Source: Haliscomenobacter sp038240665
GTDB lineage: Bacteria > Bacteroidota > Bacteroidia > Chitinophagales > Saprospiraceae
Assembly (NCBI GenBank): GCA_038240665.1
Contig: JBBRGN010000001.1
Span: 4,748 to 68,747, forward strand
DNA length: 64,000 nucleotides
Direction: 5' to 3'
In this document: positions 7,943 to 17,355 of the stretch, in pieces
Position numbering within the stretch: the stretch's first letter is position 1
Layout of the letters: each line of letters begins with the position of its first letter
Program-made: the position numbers and the translations under genes
Notes under the pieces: generated by a model
What the model was told of the DNA's origin: nothing
The model's input: the letters and a program-made list of their open reading frames with translations, nothing else
Database searches by the model: none

Positions 7943-10900
7943 ATGCGTTACAGCTGTTTTTTCTTGTTCTATGCGCTGATGTTGAGCACCTCCCTCAGCG
8001 GACAATCCAAATCCTCAAAGCCTGCAACTACCCCCGTGGTGGTGGTACCTGTCGCTACTGCGCTGCCCAATGAGCTGCTGAGCGGCTTGCAATACCGCAA
8101 CGCTGGCCCTACTCGTGGCGGTCGGGCTACAGCCATTGCTGGCGTACCCCAACACCCATTTACTTTTTATTTTGGTGGCTCGGGAAGCGGCGTTTGGCGC
8201 AGCAACGATGCAGGAATCTCATGGGAAAACATCTCCGATGGCCAGATTCCTTGTGGATCGATCGGTGCCATAGCAGTTGCGCCCTCTGATCCCGCGGTTC
8301 TGTACGTGGGCACGGGTTCCGCCTGCCCGCGCGGCAACATATCCGCCGGCGTAGGAATGTACAAATCGAGTGATGCTGGCAAAACTTGGCAAGCTGCTGG
8401 TTTGCCCAAATCCGGGATGATCGGCAAAATTGCCATCCACCCCAGCAATCCGGATCAGGTCTACGCTGCGGTCTTGGGCAATCCCTTTGGCCCCAACAAG
8501 GAACGTGGAGTTTACCACAGCAAGGATGGAGGCAAAACCTGGGAGCAATCGCTTGCCGTCAACGATTCCACGGGATGTGTGGATTTATCTATGGATCCTG
8601 CCAATCCGCGGATCATTTACGCCGCCATGTGGCGAGTAGAACGCAAACCTTGGACGCTTTTTGATGGCAACGACAAAGGGGGACTTTGGAAAACAACCGA
8701 TGGCGGTACAACTTGGACTAAGCTGACTGGCGGTTTGCCCACCGGTTTACTGGGAAGGATCGGCGTGAGTGTTTCTCCGGTGAATTCCAATCGGATTTAT
8801 GCCATGATTATAGCCGCTGAAGAAGATGCGGCAGGAATGTACCGCAGCGACGATGCCGGAGCCAATTGGATCCGCATTTGTCGGGATCACCGCATTCGTC
8901 AGCGCGGTTGGTATTACACCCATGTCACCGCCGATCCCAAAGATGAAAACACCGTTTACCTCTGCAATGTCGATGCCCTGAAATCGATTGATGGCGGAAA
9001 AACGTTTGACATTGACTTGAATCCGCCGCACGGAGATACCCACGGCGTATGGGTCAATCCGGATAACCCCAATATCCTGATCAATTGCAACGACGGAGGG
9101 GCTTGTGTAAGTTTAAATGGCGGAAAAACCTGGACCACGCAACTCAATCAACCCACTTCGGAGTTTTACCGGGTTACGGTTGACAATCAGTTTCCTTATC
9201 GACTGTATGCTGGACAACAAGACAATTCTACCATCAGCATCCCGAGTCATGATCCTGGCGGCTTGACTCCCACTGAAAATTGGTTTCAGGTGGGTGGTTC
9301 AGAATCTGCTGATGTAGCGGTCAATGGCGCTGATCCCAATTTGATTTGGAGTACCGCTTACAGTGGCGAGATTACCCTACTCAACCGCCGTACCGGACAA
9401 GTGCGCCAAGTAACGGCCTATCCGCACTTTACCGAAGGTACCGAAATGCGCGACTTGAAATACCGTTTTCAATGGAATCCTCCAGTGTTGGTATCCAAAT
9501 TCAACCCCAATGTGGTCTACTATGCTTCAAATTATGTACACCGCACGAGCGATAGTGGCCAAAATTGGCAGATCGTAAGTCCTGATTTGACCCGAAAAAT
9601 CGATGCTTATCTGGTGATGCCTGGCGGCCCAATCCAACATGATGCCACCGGAGTTGAAGTGTATTGTTCTATTTTTTCGCTGGAAGAATCCCCTTCTCAG
9701 GCCGGAGAATTATGGGCGGGAACCGATGATGGCCGCATCCACTACACCAAAGACGAGGGAAAAACCTGGACGGAAATCACGCCCAAAAACATTCCCAAAG
9801 AGTGTACCATCAATAAGATAAAACTTTCCACCCATGCTGCTGGCCGGGCTTTTGTAGCCGTGCAAAATTACCGCAACAACGATTTTAAACCCTATATTTT
9901 ACGCACCACGGATTATGGAAAAACTTGGTCGCTGCTGACAGATGGAAAAAATGGCATCCCTAATGGCCACTTCGTTAGAGCGGTGGCGGAAGACCCCGAT
10001 CGGCAGGGCTTGTTGTATGCAGGAACTGAATATGGCCTTTACGTTTCTTTTGATGATGGCCTGAATTGGCAAGCGCTGCAACTCAACTTGCCGGTTGTGC
10101 CCATTACCGATCTGGAAGTATGGCAAAAAGACCTCGTCATCAGCACCCAAGGTCGCGGTTTTTGGATCCTCGACGACCTCACGCCCCTGCACGCGCTCAA
10201 CCGCAGCATAGCCGCTGCTCCATTACAATTGATCAAACCACGCGCGGCTTACCGCACCGATATTGACGGTTATGCTGCTAAGTTCAATTGTTTTTTGGCA
10301 GAAGCACCCGCCAAAGAGATGCCGTTAAAAATGGAAATTTTGGACGCTCGCGGGGCAATCGTTCGCACTTTTAGCAAAGACACCAGCAATTTCCGCAATC
10401 GATTGTCTTTGAAAAAAGGTTGGAATACCCTTACTTGGGATTTACACCACGATGGTCCGCAAACTGCCGAAAATTTGGTATTGATGGAGATGGGCGTACC
10501 CATTCAAGGTCCTTGGGCAATACCGGGTAAGTACCAAGTGCGTTTAAAGATGGGGAAGGAAACCCAAACCCAAGACATTGAAGTCCTTCCCGATCCCCGC
10601 TGGACGGATGTAACGCCGGATGATTATCAAGCACAATTGACCATGGCATTAGAAATCTCCCAAATGATTACTGCTTCGCAGTTGATGGTGAAAAACATCC
10701 GTTCGCTGCGCCAGCAAATGCAGAATACCGCCCAATTGGCGGTACAATCGGGGCAAAACAAAAAGCTCGAAACCTTGGCTACCGAGCTGGGTAAACAATT
10801 GACTGCGGTTGAGGAAAGTATTGTGCAAAACAAAGCCGAAGCCGGACAAGACAACTTCAACTATCCTCGGCGCTTCGTCAACCATTTGGCGCGTTTGTAC

Positions 10901-11086
10901 AGCGTCGTGATCTGGGATCATGAACGCCCCACCGGCGGCGCGATTGAAGCTTATGAAGATTTGAAAAAAGTATTTGCAGGCATCAACACCCGTTATGGAG
11001 TGGTTCGCGATAGCGCCGTCCAGCAGTTTAATCAACTCTTGGAATCAGAAAAAGTACCCCGTTTGCTTATCCCTTTTAACAAATAA
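7943..11086 (+). CDS. Secreted Asp-box (sortilin/VPS10-type) beta-propeller protein
   Basis: 1047 residues from ATG 7943, which gives a signal peptide (MRYSCFFLFYALMLSTSLSGQS); the frame to 7880 adds only a hairpin-encoded extension. At least eleven Asp-box (BNR) motifs of the form SxDxGxTW are visible, for example SNDAGISWENI, SSDAGKTWQAA, SKDGGKTWEQS, TTDGGTTWTKL, SDDAGANWIRI, TSDSGQNWQIV, TKDEGKTWTEI, TTDYGKTWSLL and SFDDGLNWQAL. These predict one or two beta-propellers over about residues 60-770. A C-terminal region of about 270 residues includes a beta-sandwich-like stretch and a helical stretch. No catalytic residues can be assigned; such proteins are often labelled glycosyl hydrolase without evidence. 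No T9SS tail is visible. Confidence 0.88.
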   Translation: MRYSCFFLFYALMLSTSLSGQSKSSKPATTPVVVVPVATALPNELLSGLQYRNAGPTRGGRATAIAGVPQHPFTFYFGGSGSGVWRSNDAGISWENISDGQIPCGSIGAIAVAPSDPAVLYVGTGSACPRGNISAGVGMYKSSDAGKTWQAAGLPKSGMIGKIAIHPSNPDQVYAAVLGNPFGPNKERGVYHSKDGGKTWEQSLAVNDSTGCVDLSMDPANPRIIYAAMWRVERKPWTLFDGNDKGGLWKTTDGGTTWTKLTGGLPTGLLGRIGVSVSPVNSNRIYAMIIAAEEDAAGMYRSDDAGANWIRICRDHRIRQRGWYYTHVTADPKDENTVYLCNVDALKSIDGGKTFDIDLNPPHGDTHGVWVNPDNPNILINCNDGGACVSLNGGKTWTTQLNQPTSEFYRVTVDNQFPYRLYAGQQDNSTISIPSHDPGGLTPTENWFQVGGSESADVAVNGADPNLIWSTAYSGEITLLNRRTGQVRQVTAYPHFTEGTEMRDLKYRFQWNPPVLVSKFNPNVVYYASNYVHRTSDSGQNWQIVSPDLTRKIDAYLVMPGGPIQHDATGVEVYCSIFSLEESPSQAGELWAGTDDGRIHYTKDEGKTWTEITPKNIPKECTINKIKLSTHAAGRAFVAVQNYRNNDFKPYILRTTDYGKTWSLLTDGKNGIPNGHFVRAVAEDPDRQGLLYAGTEYGLYVSFDDGLNWQALQLNLPVVPITDLEVWQKDLVISTQGRGFWILDDLTPLHALNRSIAAAPLQLIKPRAAYRTDIDGYAAKFNCFLAEAPAKEMPLKMEILDARGAIVRTFSKDTSNFRNRLSLKKGWNTLTWDLHHDGPQTAENLVLMEMGVPIQGPWAIPGKYQVRLKMGKETQTQDIEVLPDPRWTDVTPDDYQAQLTMALEISQMITASQLMVKNIRSLRQQMQNTAQLAVQSGQNKKLETLATELGKQLTAVEESIVQNKAEAGQDNFNYPRRFVNHLARLYSVVIWDHERPTGGAIEAYEDLKKVFAGINTRYGVVRDSAVQQFNQLLESEKVPRLLIPFNK

Positions 11087-11127
11087 TCCGTTTAAGACTT
11101 TGTTTGGCGCTACTTAGTTAGGCATCT

Positions 11128-11170
11128 AAAACAGACCTTCCAGGCTTTAGCAAGCTCGAAGGTCTGTTTT
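11128..11170. terminator. Terminator hairpin after the Asp-box gene
   Basis: A perfect 13-bp stem, AAAACAGACCTTC (11128-11140) with its complement at 11158-11170 ending in TTTT, has a 17-nt loop that can itself pair partly (GCTT/AAGC). It separates the Asp-box gene from manC. Confidence 0.75.
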
Positions 11171-11231
11171 AATGCTAAGGCATGAGTCAAGTGCGCTTTT
11201 TTTCATAATTTCGCTGTAAACAAATCCAAGC

Positions 11232-12314
11232 ATGAACAACAATTATGTGGCCATCATGGCCGGCGGAGTAGGTTCTCGATTTTGGCCTTCGAGCCGCACC
11301 GCTAACCCCAAACAGTTTTTGGACATCCTCGGGGTAGGTCGTTCTCTTTTGCAGATGACGTATGATCGATTTCTAAAGCTTTGCCCTAAGGAAAACATTT
11401 TTATCGTCACCAATGCCCAATACAAGGATTTGGTAAAAGAGCACCTTCCCGACATCACCGATAATCAGATCCTGTGCGAGCCTTCGCGCAACAATACCGC
11501 ACCTTGTGTGGCTTATACCGCTTTTAAATTATCGGCACTGAATCCGGAGGCCAATTTGGTGATTGCTCCTTCGGATCACATCATTTTGGATGAAGTCGTT
11601 TTTGTAAAAAACTTGAATCAAGCGCTGGATTTTACTGCCCAAAATGACGCTTTACTTACCCTGGGCATTGAACCTACGCGCCCCGATACGGGATACGGCT
11701 ACATTAATTTTGATAAAACAGCCCAGTCCGGAACCCATGTACACAAAGTGATCCGTTTTACGGAAAAACCACCTTTGGATAAAGCGCAGGAGTTTTTGGC
11801 CAGTGGGGATTACCTCTGGAATGCGGGTATCTTTATTTGGAAAGTTTCCCACTTGTTAAAAGCATTTAAGATGCATGCTGAGGATATTTACGATATTCTG
11901 GCCGCTGGTCATTTGCATTACAACCAAGAAACCGAGCAAGATTTCATCAACGAAGCTTACCCCACCACTCCTTCCATCTCTATCGACTACGCCATTATGG
12001 AAAAGGCGGAAAATGTGTACACCATCCCTTCTAGCTTTGGCTGGTCGGATCTGGGTACTTGGGCTTCGCTGCATGCTGAAGCACCTTATGATGAGCGTGG
12101 CAATGTAACCAACGGCACGCCATTTCTTTTGTACAACGTAAGCAATTGTTTGATCCGCGCACCAAAGGGGAAACTGGTGGTCGTCAAAGATTTGGATGAT
12201 TTTATTGTAATTGACGAAGGTGATATTTTATTGATTCATCCCAAATCCAAAGAACAAGAAATCAAAAAAATAACCGAAGAGGTGGGACTAAGTATTGGTG
12301 GCGACTTTGTTTAA
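11232..12314 (+). CDS. manC: Mannose-1-phosphate guanylyltransferase
   Basis: 360 residues, a nucleotidyltransferase-only form without the C-terminal mannose-6-phosphate isomerase domain. Motifs: the pyrophosphorylase signature MAGGVGSRFWPSSR at residues 9-22, NPKQFLDI, EPSRNNTAPC, IAPSDHII, LTLGIEPTRPDTGYGYI, RFTEKP, WNAGIFIWK and DYAIMEKAENV. It makes GDP-mannose from mannose-1-phosphate and GTP in the cytoplasm and feeds Gmd/Fcl encoded 7-8 kb upstream. Confidence 0.95.
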   Translation: MNNNYVAIMAGGVGSRFWPSSRTANPKQFLDILGVGRSLLQMTYDRFLKLCPKENIFIVTNAQYKDLVKEHLPDITDNQILCEPSRNNTAPCVAYTAFKLSALNPEANLVIAPSDHIILDEVVFVKNLNQALDFTAQNDALLTLGIEPTRPDTGYGYINFDKTAQSGTHVHKVIRFTEKPPLDKAQEFLASGDYLWNAGIFIWKVSHLLKAFKMHAEDIYDILAAGHLHYNQETEQDFINEAYPTTPSISIDYAIMEKAENVYTIPSSFGWSDLGTWASLHAEAPYDERGNVTNGTPFLLYNVSNCLIRAPKGKLVVVKDLDDFIVIDEGDILLIHPKSKEQEIKKITEEVGLSIGGDFV

Positions 12315-12381
12315 AAATAAGTCGATAATAAAATACCCATTTAGTCTGCCAATTTTTATCGGTCTCTTTTGCCGCAATAGA
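12315..12381 (+). repeat. Dispersed intergenic repeat, divergent copy C
   Basis: The segment starts with AATAAGTCGATAATAA (12317-12332), which differs at one base from the reverse complement of the TTATTATCGACTCATT end of copies A and B (34471-34530, 58069-58131). It continues with ATACCCATTT and GTCTG, as in copy A, and then GTCTCTTTTGCCGC, as in copies A and B. It runs up to the start codon of the next gene and probably carries that gene's leader. Confidence 0.45.
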
Positions 12382-13275
12382 ATGAAACAACTACTGATTA
12401 TTTTTTTTGTTGGTTTTTACCTGTCCGGGTATGGTCAATCTCTACAGGATACGAGCACGATTTGGCAGGTTGAAGCCTTAGATGGTAACGTTTACCGTGG
12501 TAAAATCATTCGTCAGGATGCTGAGCAGATTGAATTGCGAACCGCGAATTTGGGTTTATTGATCATCAAAAAAAAGGAGGTTAAAGCACTAGCTCCTTGG
12601 AATGCGGAATCTAAAAAGAACCCAGGTTTAAATCCGGAAAATCAGCAGATCGATCGCTATTTTTTTCAATCCAGTGGTTATGGTTTGCGCAAAGGGGAGG
12701 CTTATTATCAAAACAATGGGGTGTTGCTGAATCAAGTGAACGTGGGGCTTACCGAAAATTTTTCGCTAGGCATAGGCGCAGTACCGCTGTTTTTGTTTGG
12801 TGGCGCGCCGACTCCCATCTGGATTGTGCCCAAAGTATCCATACCGCTGATTGAAAACCGCCTCAACTTGAGCGTCGGCGCGTATGTAGGGACTGTGGTG
12901 GGCATTAAAAGCCCTTTTTTCGGCATTACGTATGGTGCAGCAACTTATGGCTCCCGCGATAACAACCTAACTGTTGGCATGGGCTATGGGTTTGTCGATG
13001 GAATCTGGGCAAACAAGCCTTCACTCAGTTTAAGTGGCCTGGCTCGCGTCGGCAAAAGAACGTATGTGATCACCGAGAATCATATACTAGGGTTAGGCAA
13101 AAAAAACCGTTTTGGTTTACTTTCTTTTGGCGCCCGTACCGTTTGGCAAAAAATTGCTTTGGATTACGGACTCATTGTGCCAATTTCTAATTTAAATGTG
13201 TTTCTCGCCTTACCTTGGTTGGGTATTGCAGTACCTTTTAGAGTTAGAGCGAAAGTAGGCGGATCAACTCTTTGA
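12382..13275 (+). CDS. Secreted/outer-membrane protein of unknown function
   Basis: 297 residues from ATG 12382, chosen because it opens a clear signal peptide (MKQLLIIFFVGFYLSGYGQS). After it comes a short beta-rich segment, VEALDGNVYRGKIIRQD to LLIIKKKEVKAL (about residues 30-70), of the kind that often precedes envelope domains in this phylum. The remainder is glycine- and aromatic-rich with alternating polarity (LGIGAVPLFLFGG, LSVGAYVGTVVG, VGMGYGFVDG), suggesting a small beta-barrel. I do not recognise a named family. It is followed 15 nt later by the DUF4230 gene, probably co-transcribed. Confidence 0.75.
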   Translation: MKQLLIIFFVGFYLSGYGQSLQDTSTIWQVEALDGNVYRGKIIRQDAEQIELRTANLGLLIIKKKEVKALAPWNAESKKNPGLNPENQQIDRYFFQSSGYGLRKGEAYYQNNGVLLNQVNVGLTENFSLGIGAVPLFLFGGAPTPIWIVPKVSIPLIENRLNLSVGAYVGTVVGIKSPFFGITYGAATYGSRDNNLTVGMGYGFVDGIWANKPSLSLSGLARVGKRTYVITENHILGLGKKNRFGLLSFGARTVWQKIALDYGLIVPISNLNVFLALPWLGIAVPFRVRAKVGGSTL

Positions 13276-13290
13276 GAAAAATAAATAGCC

Positions 13291-13926
13291 ATGAAATTGA
13301 TTATTAACCGTTTGTTGTTGTTGGTTGCGCTGGTTGTCGTATTTAGCGTAGGGTTTTTGCTGGCCAAATCCTGGTTCCAGCCCAAAGAAAAAACTGTCAC
13401 CCAAGAAGAAGCGACCATTCTACTAGAAAAAATCAAAACGGTTTCCAAACTGGTTACTGTGGAGGGTTATTTTTCGGAATTGTACAACTACAAGGATTAC
13501 TGGTCGTATGACTGGTCAATTTTTCGAAAAAAAGCCTTGCTTCGGGTAAAGGCGCGGGTTTCGGTAGGTTATGATCTGGGCAAAATGAAGATCAATATGT
13601 TGCCCGATCAAAAACGGATTATCATTACCAATATCCCCAAGGATCCAGAAATAATCTCCATCGATCATACCATCGACTACTACGACATCACGGAAGGTTC
13701 TTTTAATAGTTTTACGGAGGCTGATTACAACAAGCTCAACAAAAATGCCCGCAATTTTATTGCCAATAGAGCCAATGACAGCGATCTGCTCCCCCGTGCC
13801 CGTGCCCAAGGACTTCAAATTCTTGACCTGATCCGTTTCATGGGTGAAAATGCTGGCTGGAAAGTGGAAATGGATGGCGCCGCCCGTGCCCCCAAAAATA
13901 TCGGGGTTGATAGCCTAAGCAAATAA
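13291..13926 (+). CDS. DUF4230 domain protein
   Basis: 211 residues. One N-terminal membrane anchor (about residues 5-27) is followed by a DUF4230 domain: VSKLVTVEGYFSELYNYKD, KKALLRVKARVSVGYDLGKM, KRIIITNIPKDPEIISIDH, and LPRARAQGLQILDLI near the end. The bulk should lie in the periplasm or outside the inner membrane. Function of the domain is not established. It sits between a putative barrel protein and a rhodanese, spaced 15 and 12 nt, so the three genes are likely one transcription unit. Confidence 0.88.
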   Translation: MKLIINRLLLLVALVVVFSVGFLLAKSWFQPKEKTVTQEEATILLEKIKTVSKLVTVEGYFSELYNYKDYWSYDWSIFRKKALLRVKARVSVGYDLGKMKINMLPDQKRIIITNIPKDPEIISIDHTIDYYDITEGSFNSFTEADYNKLNKNARNFIANRANDSDLLPRARAQGLQILDLIRFMGENAGWKVEMDGAARAPKNIGVDSLSK

Positions 13927-13938
13927 TCGAGTCCTCCT

Positions 13939-14235
13939 ATGCAACAACTTTCTCCTCAGGAATTACGCGCTTGGCAAACCACCGACAAACCCTTTCTGTT
14001 GGTGGATGTCCGCGAACCCAAAGAACATACTGTTGCCAACCTAGGCGGCTTACTGATCCCCCTGGCCAGCGTTTTAAAACACTTACCCGATTTTGACGTC
14101 CAGCTTCCAGTTGTAGTGTATTGCAAACGCGGGATCCGTTCTCAGTTGGCGATTCAGCGTTTGTCGGCGCGCTTACCGCAGGTTGAGTTTTATAACCTGG
14201 ACGGGGGTTTGCAAGCCTGGGAAAAGGCAAAATAA
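13939..14235 (+). CDS. Single-domain rhodanese-like sulfurtransferase
   Basis: 98 residues, one rhodanese domain without signal peptide. The N-terminal LVDVREPKEHTVANLGG is the CH2A-type motif, and the active-site loop is YCKRGIRSQLAIQRL with the catalytic Cys; the protein ends in FYNLDGGLQAWEKAK. Cytoplasmic sulfur transfer or redox function is expected; the acceptor is unknown. Confidence 0.9.
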   Translation: MQQLSPQELRAWQTTDKPFLLVDVREPKEHTVANLGGLLIPLASVLKHLPDFDVQLPVVVYCKRGIRSQLAIQRLSARLPQVEFYNLDGGLQAWEKAK

Positions 14236-14360
14236 AAATTGGCACTTTTAGCAGGGTTTTAATAATTTCCTATCTTGAGCCACAACGATTCAAAATTTTA
14301 CTCATTCCAGTTGTTGCAATGCGAATAGCGGCGTTCAACAACTTTATTTCAGCAGGATTT

Positions 14361-15842
14361 ATGAAAAACGGTTTCTTTGGTCACCCTGTTGGGTTGTCTA
14401 CCTTGTTTTTTACAGAGATGTGGGAGCGATTTTCCTACTACGGGATGCGCGCCATCCTTATTCTGTTCATGACCACCCCTGCAGCTCAGGAAGGCATGGG
14501 CATGGTCAATTCTGAAGCTTCAGCGGTGTATGGCTTGTATACTGCCGGCGTTTATCTACTTACCCTACCTGGTGGTTGGCTGGCGGATAATATATTTGGT
14601 CAACGACGCGCCATTTGGTACGGAGGGATTTTGATCATGATCGGTCACTTGCTGTTGGCAATACCCGGCGTAAATGGCATCTTTTTCCTCGGCCTGGTAT
14701 TCGTATCGATGGGTACTGGTTTGCTCAAACCCAACATCAGCGCTATTGTTGGTGATCTGTATCCGGAAGGCGGCGCACGCCGAGACTCAGGATTCTCTAT
14801 TTTTTACATGGGCATCAACTTAGGAAGTTTCATTGGGCAATTGGCGGTAGCTTATGTTGCTGAAAAATACAACTGGCATTTGGGATTTGGCTTAGCCGCC
14901 ATCGGTATGTTCCTGGGTTTGGTACAATTTAGGCTTACCCAAGGCAACCTAGGCGATCTTGGATTGACGCCAAAAGTGAAAGAAAAAACCGATGGTCCGG
15001 TCAATAATACCAATCGCAATCTATCATTGGCATTGGCAGTTACACTACTTGCATTTTTGGCTTTATTGCAGGCTACCCAGGTAATTGATGTTTTCACGGC
15101 GCAGGGTTTGGCCAAAGCCATGGGCGTAGTGATCGTTACGGTCACCTTGTTTTACTTTCTGTTTATCTTGATTGCTGGTGGGCTTGATCCTGTTGAGCGG
15201 CGTCGGGTATACGTGATTTTCTTTTTGTTTGTGGGCGCAGCTTTATTTTGGGCCGGTTTTGAACAAGCAGGTTCTTCGCTTAATCTTTTTGCCCGCGATT
15301 ACACCAACCGCACTTACTTCGGCTGGGTGATGCCAGCAGGATGGTTCCAAAGCGTCAATTCTTCGGTGATCATCGTATTTGCGCCCGTCATTGGTGCCCT
15401 TTGGGTCAAATTGGCCTCCAAGAATTTGAATCCCAAAACGCCCATTAAATTCGGTATTGGTTTGATTCTGATGGCCGTGGGTTTTATGGTGATGTATTAT
15501 GCCGCAAAATTGGCGGTGACCAATGGCAAAGTAGGCAGCATCTGGTTGATTTGCGCCTATTTCTTTCACTCCATTGGCGAATTGACATTGAGTCCGGTAG
15601 GTTTAAGTGCAACCACCAAATTAGCCCCCAAGCGATTCTTGGGTCAGTTGATGGGCATCTGGTTTGTTGGTGCTTCTTTGGGCAACCTGATCGCTGGTTT
15701 GTTTGCGAGCGGCATCGAACCATCCGACGCTACTCAATTGCCTGGCTTGTTTTGGTCGGTCGTTGTTTTTGGCGGGATAGCGGGTTTGTTCTTTATCCTG
15801 TTTAGCCCGGTATTGCAAAAATGGACGGGAGATATCAAGTAA
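14361..15842 (+). CDS. POT/PTR family proton-coupled peptide transporter
   Basis: 493 residues if started at ATG 14361 (MKNGFFGHPVGLSTLFFTEM), which matches the usual family N-terminus; an ATG at 14319 would add 14 residues. The ExxER proton-coupling motif is in FFTEMWERFSYYGMRA, and the PTR signature is in GGWLADNIFGQRRAIWYGG. Hydrophobic segments account for about 13-14 membrane helices. It imports di- and tripeptides with protons across the inner membrane. It ends at a bidirectional terminator shared with the convergent chaperone operon. Confidence 0.93.
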   Translation: MKNGFFGHPVGLSTLFFTEMWERFSYYGMRAILILFMTTPAAQEGMGMVNSEASAVYGLYTAGVYLLTLPGGWLADNIFGQRRAIWYGGILIMIGHLLLAIPGVNGIFFLGLVFVSMGTGLLKPNISAIVGDLYPEGGARRDSGFSIFYMGINLGSFIGQLAVAYVAEKYNWHLGFGLAAIGMFLGLVQFRLTQGNLGDLGLTPKVKEKTDGPVNNTNRNLSLALAVTLLAFLALLQATQVIDVFTAQGLAKAMGVVIVTVTLFYFLFILIAGGLDPVERRRVYVIFFLFVGAALFWAGFEQAGSSLNLFARDYTNRTYFGWVMPAGWFQSVNSSVIIVFAPVIGALWVKLASKNLNPKTPIKFGIGLILMAVGFMVMYYAAKLAVTNGKVGSIWLICAYFFHSIGELTLSPVGLSATTKLAPKRFLGQLMGIWFVGASLGNLIAGLFASGIEPSDATQLPGLFWSVVVFGGIAGLFFILFSPVLQKWTGDIK

Positions 15843-15855
15843 GGAATGAGTCAAT

Positions 15856-15899
15856 AAAAAAAGCCCCCATGCACTACTTGCGCATGGTGGCTTTTTTTT
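15856..15899. terminator. Bidirectional terminator between convergent operons
   Basis: Arms 15856-15872 and 15882-15898 pair over 17 nt with one mismatch, with A-run and T-run on opposite sides. It serves the peptide transporter from the left and the PpiC/SurA operon from the right. Confidence 0.88.
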
Positions 15900-15912
15900 A
15901 TCCTTTTAGCGA

Positions 15913-17274
15913 TTAGGGTTTTGGAAGGTTCCTTCGATTGACCCAAACATCAAGAGTAGGGCAGCCTTGGATTTCGCTATCAAATGATACAAAGGTTTTT
16001 CCAATACGATCCGTTACCCAACGGTTGATGGTTTCATTGCGTTTTGATTCGATGGCAGCCTTTTGAATTTTGGAATAATCCAGTGCCAAGCTAGCCCGGT
16101 GTGGAGGAGTTCGGGTTTGCAACTGGATCAATCGGTAATAGATGTCACCGGCTGGGTCGGTATATTCTACTGGTTTGGAGATGTGCCCCATCTTCATGGT
16201 ATCGACAGTAAAATAGATATCTGGATCCAAGTCGCCGGTTTCAAAAAAAGTATTACCGGAAGAAGGGTTTACCATGCGGCCGTCGTTGTTGTGGCTTTGA
16301 GCTTCTTTATGACCAAAGCGCTTTACGGCCAAAGAAAACGATGTGGAATCATGGACGATGAGCAAACGCACGGAGTCCAGAAAATGTCGAGCGACAGCAA
16401 GGTCTTCATCCGTTACTTCGGGTCGGATAAGGATGTGCCGAACATGGATGGAGTTACCCCTTCGTCCAAGCATCTGGATGATGTGAAAACCAAATTGCGT
16501 CTCAAAAACTGGAGAGATCTCCAGATCTTGCAATTTATAAGCTGCTGCTTCAAAATCCGAAACATATTTTCCGCGTTTGGCCCAACCTAAATCGCCGCCA
16601 GCTCTGGCAGATCCATCATCAGAAAATTTTTGAGCCAGTGCTGCAAAATCCTCCCCACCTTCAGCAATCCGTTTGCGGATGTCGTCTAATTTGCCGATGG
16701 TAAGGCGTTTTTGTTCCTTGTTGATGACCGGTTTGTAGACAATTTCACCGATTTCTACTTCCGAGTTAAAATAAGGCAAACTGTCTTTGGGTATTTTTTG
16801 AAAAAATACGCGTACTTCGGAGGGTGTCACCGTGATCTTATCCATGATTTGGGCGCGTATTTTTTCTACCAACAATTGCGCCTTGAGTTCCTGGCGAAAC
16901 TGTTCTTTTACGGCGCTTACTTGCTGGCCGTAGTAGTCCTCAAACTGCTTAAGGTCGCCGTTCATGTAGCCTAGAATCTTTTCGATACGAGCGTTGAGTT
17001 GGGTTTCAACATCTTCGTCTTTCACCTCGATACTGTCCAGTTTCGCTTGATTAAGCAGCATTTTGTTGACCATGAGCTGTTCCATAATGCCACAACGGGC
17101 GTTGGGCGGCAGTACACCGCCACGTTGCGACTTGGTATAGGAAACTTGTTCCTCTACTTCGGAAAGCAGCACCATTTCACCGCCAACGGTCACCACAACC
17201 TTGTCAAGCATTTCTTTTTGGGCAAAAAGTGCAGCCACAAAAAGTAAAAAAATGGATGTAAGCAGGTATTTCAT
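15913..17274 (-). CDS. SurA-like periplasmic peptidyl-prolyl isomerase/chaperone
   Basis: 453 residues with a signal peptide (MKYLLTSIFLLFVAALFAQ). The N-terminal SurA chaperone module (LDKVVVTVGGEMVLLSEVEEQV, then MEQLMVNKMLLNQAKLDSI) is followed by two parvulin (PpiC) domains, about residues 172-272 (IGEIVYKP to FGFHIIQML, with GGDLGWAKRGKYV) and 275-380 (VRHILIRPEV onward). The second parvulin domain lacks some of the usual glycine motifs. It is expected to help fold outer-membrane barrels. It is the third gene of a minus-strand operon with two related chaperones, an arrangement typical of Bacteroidota. Confidence 0.92.
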   Translation of the reverse strand: MKYLLTSIFLLFVAALFAQKEMLDKVVVTVGGEMVLLSEVEEQVSYTKSQRGGVLPPNARCGIMEQLMVNKMLLNQAKLDSIEVKDEDVETQLNARIEKILGYMNGDLKQFEDYYGQQVSAVKEQFRQELKAQLLVEKIRAQIMDKITVTPSEVRVFFQKIPKDSLPYFNSEVEIGEIVYKPVINKEQKRLTIGKLDDIRKRIAEGGEDFAALAQKFSDDGSARAGGDLGWAKRGKYVSDFEAAAYKLQDLEISPVFETQFGFHIIQMLGRRGNSIHVRHILIRPEVTDEDLAVARHFLDSVRLLIVHDSTSFSLAVKRFGHKEAQSHNNDGRMVNPSSGNTFFETGDLDPDIYFTVDTMKMGHISKPVEYTDPAGDIYYRLIQLQTRTPPHRASLALDYSKIQKAAIESKRNETINRWVTDRIGKTFVSFDSEIQGCPTLDVWVNRRNLPKP

Positions 17275-17355
17275 AACACTTCTTTCTTTTGATCGAGCCT
17301 GGTACTAAAGTTGTTGCAATAGCATCAAAACTCGATTGGCCCTTGCCGATAACAT

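Noticed and set aside
16063..16590. 175-codon plus-strand ORF inside the SurA-like gene
   Set aside because: It is antisense to a gene with two clear parvulin domains and shows no domain of its own.
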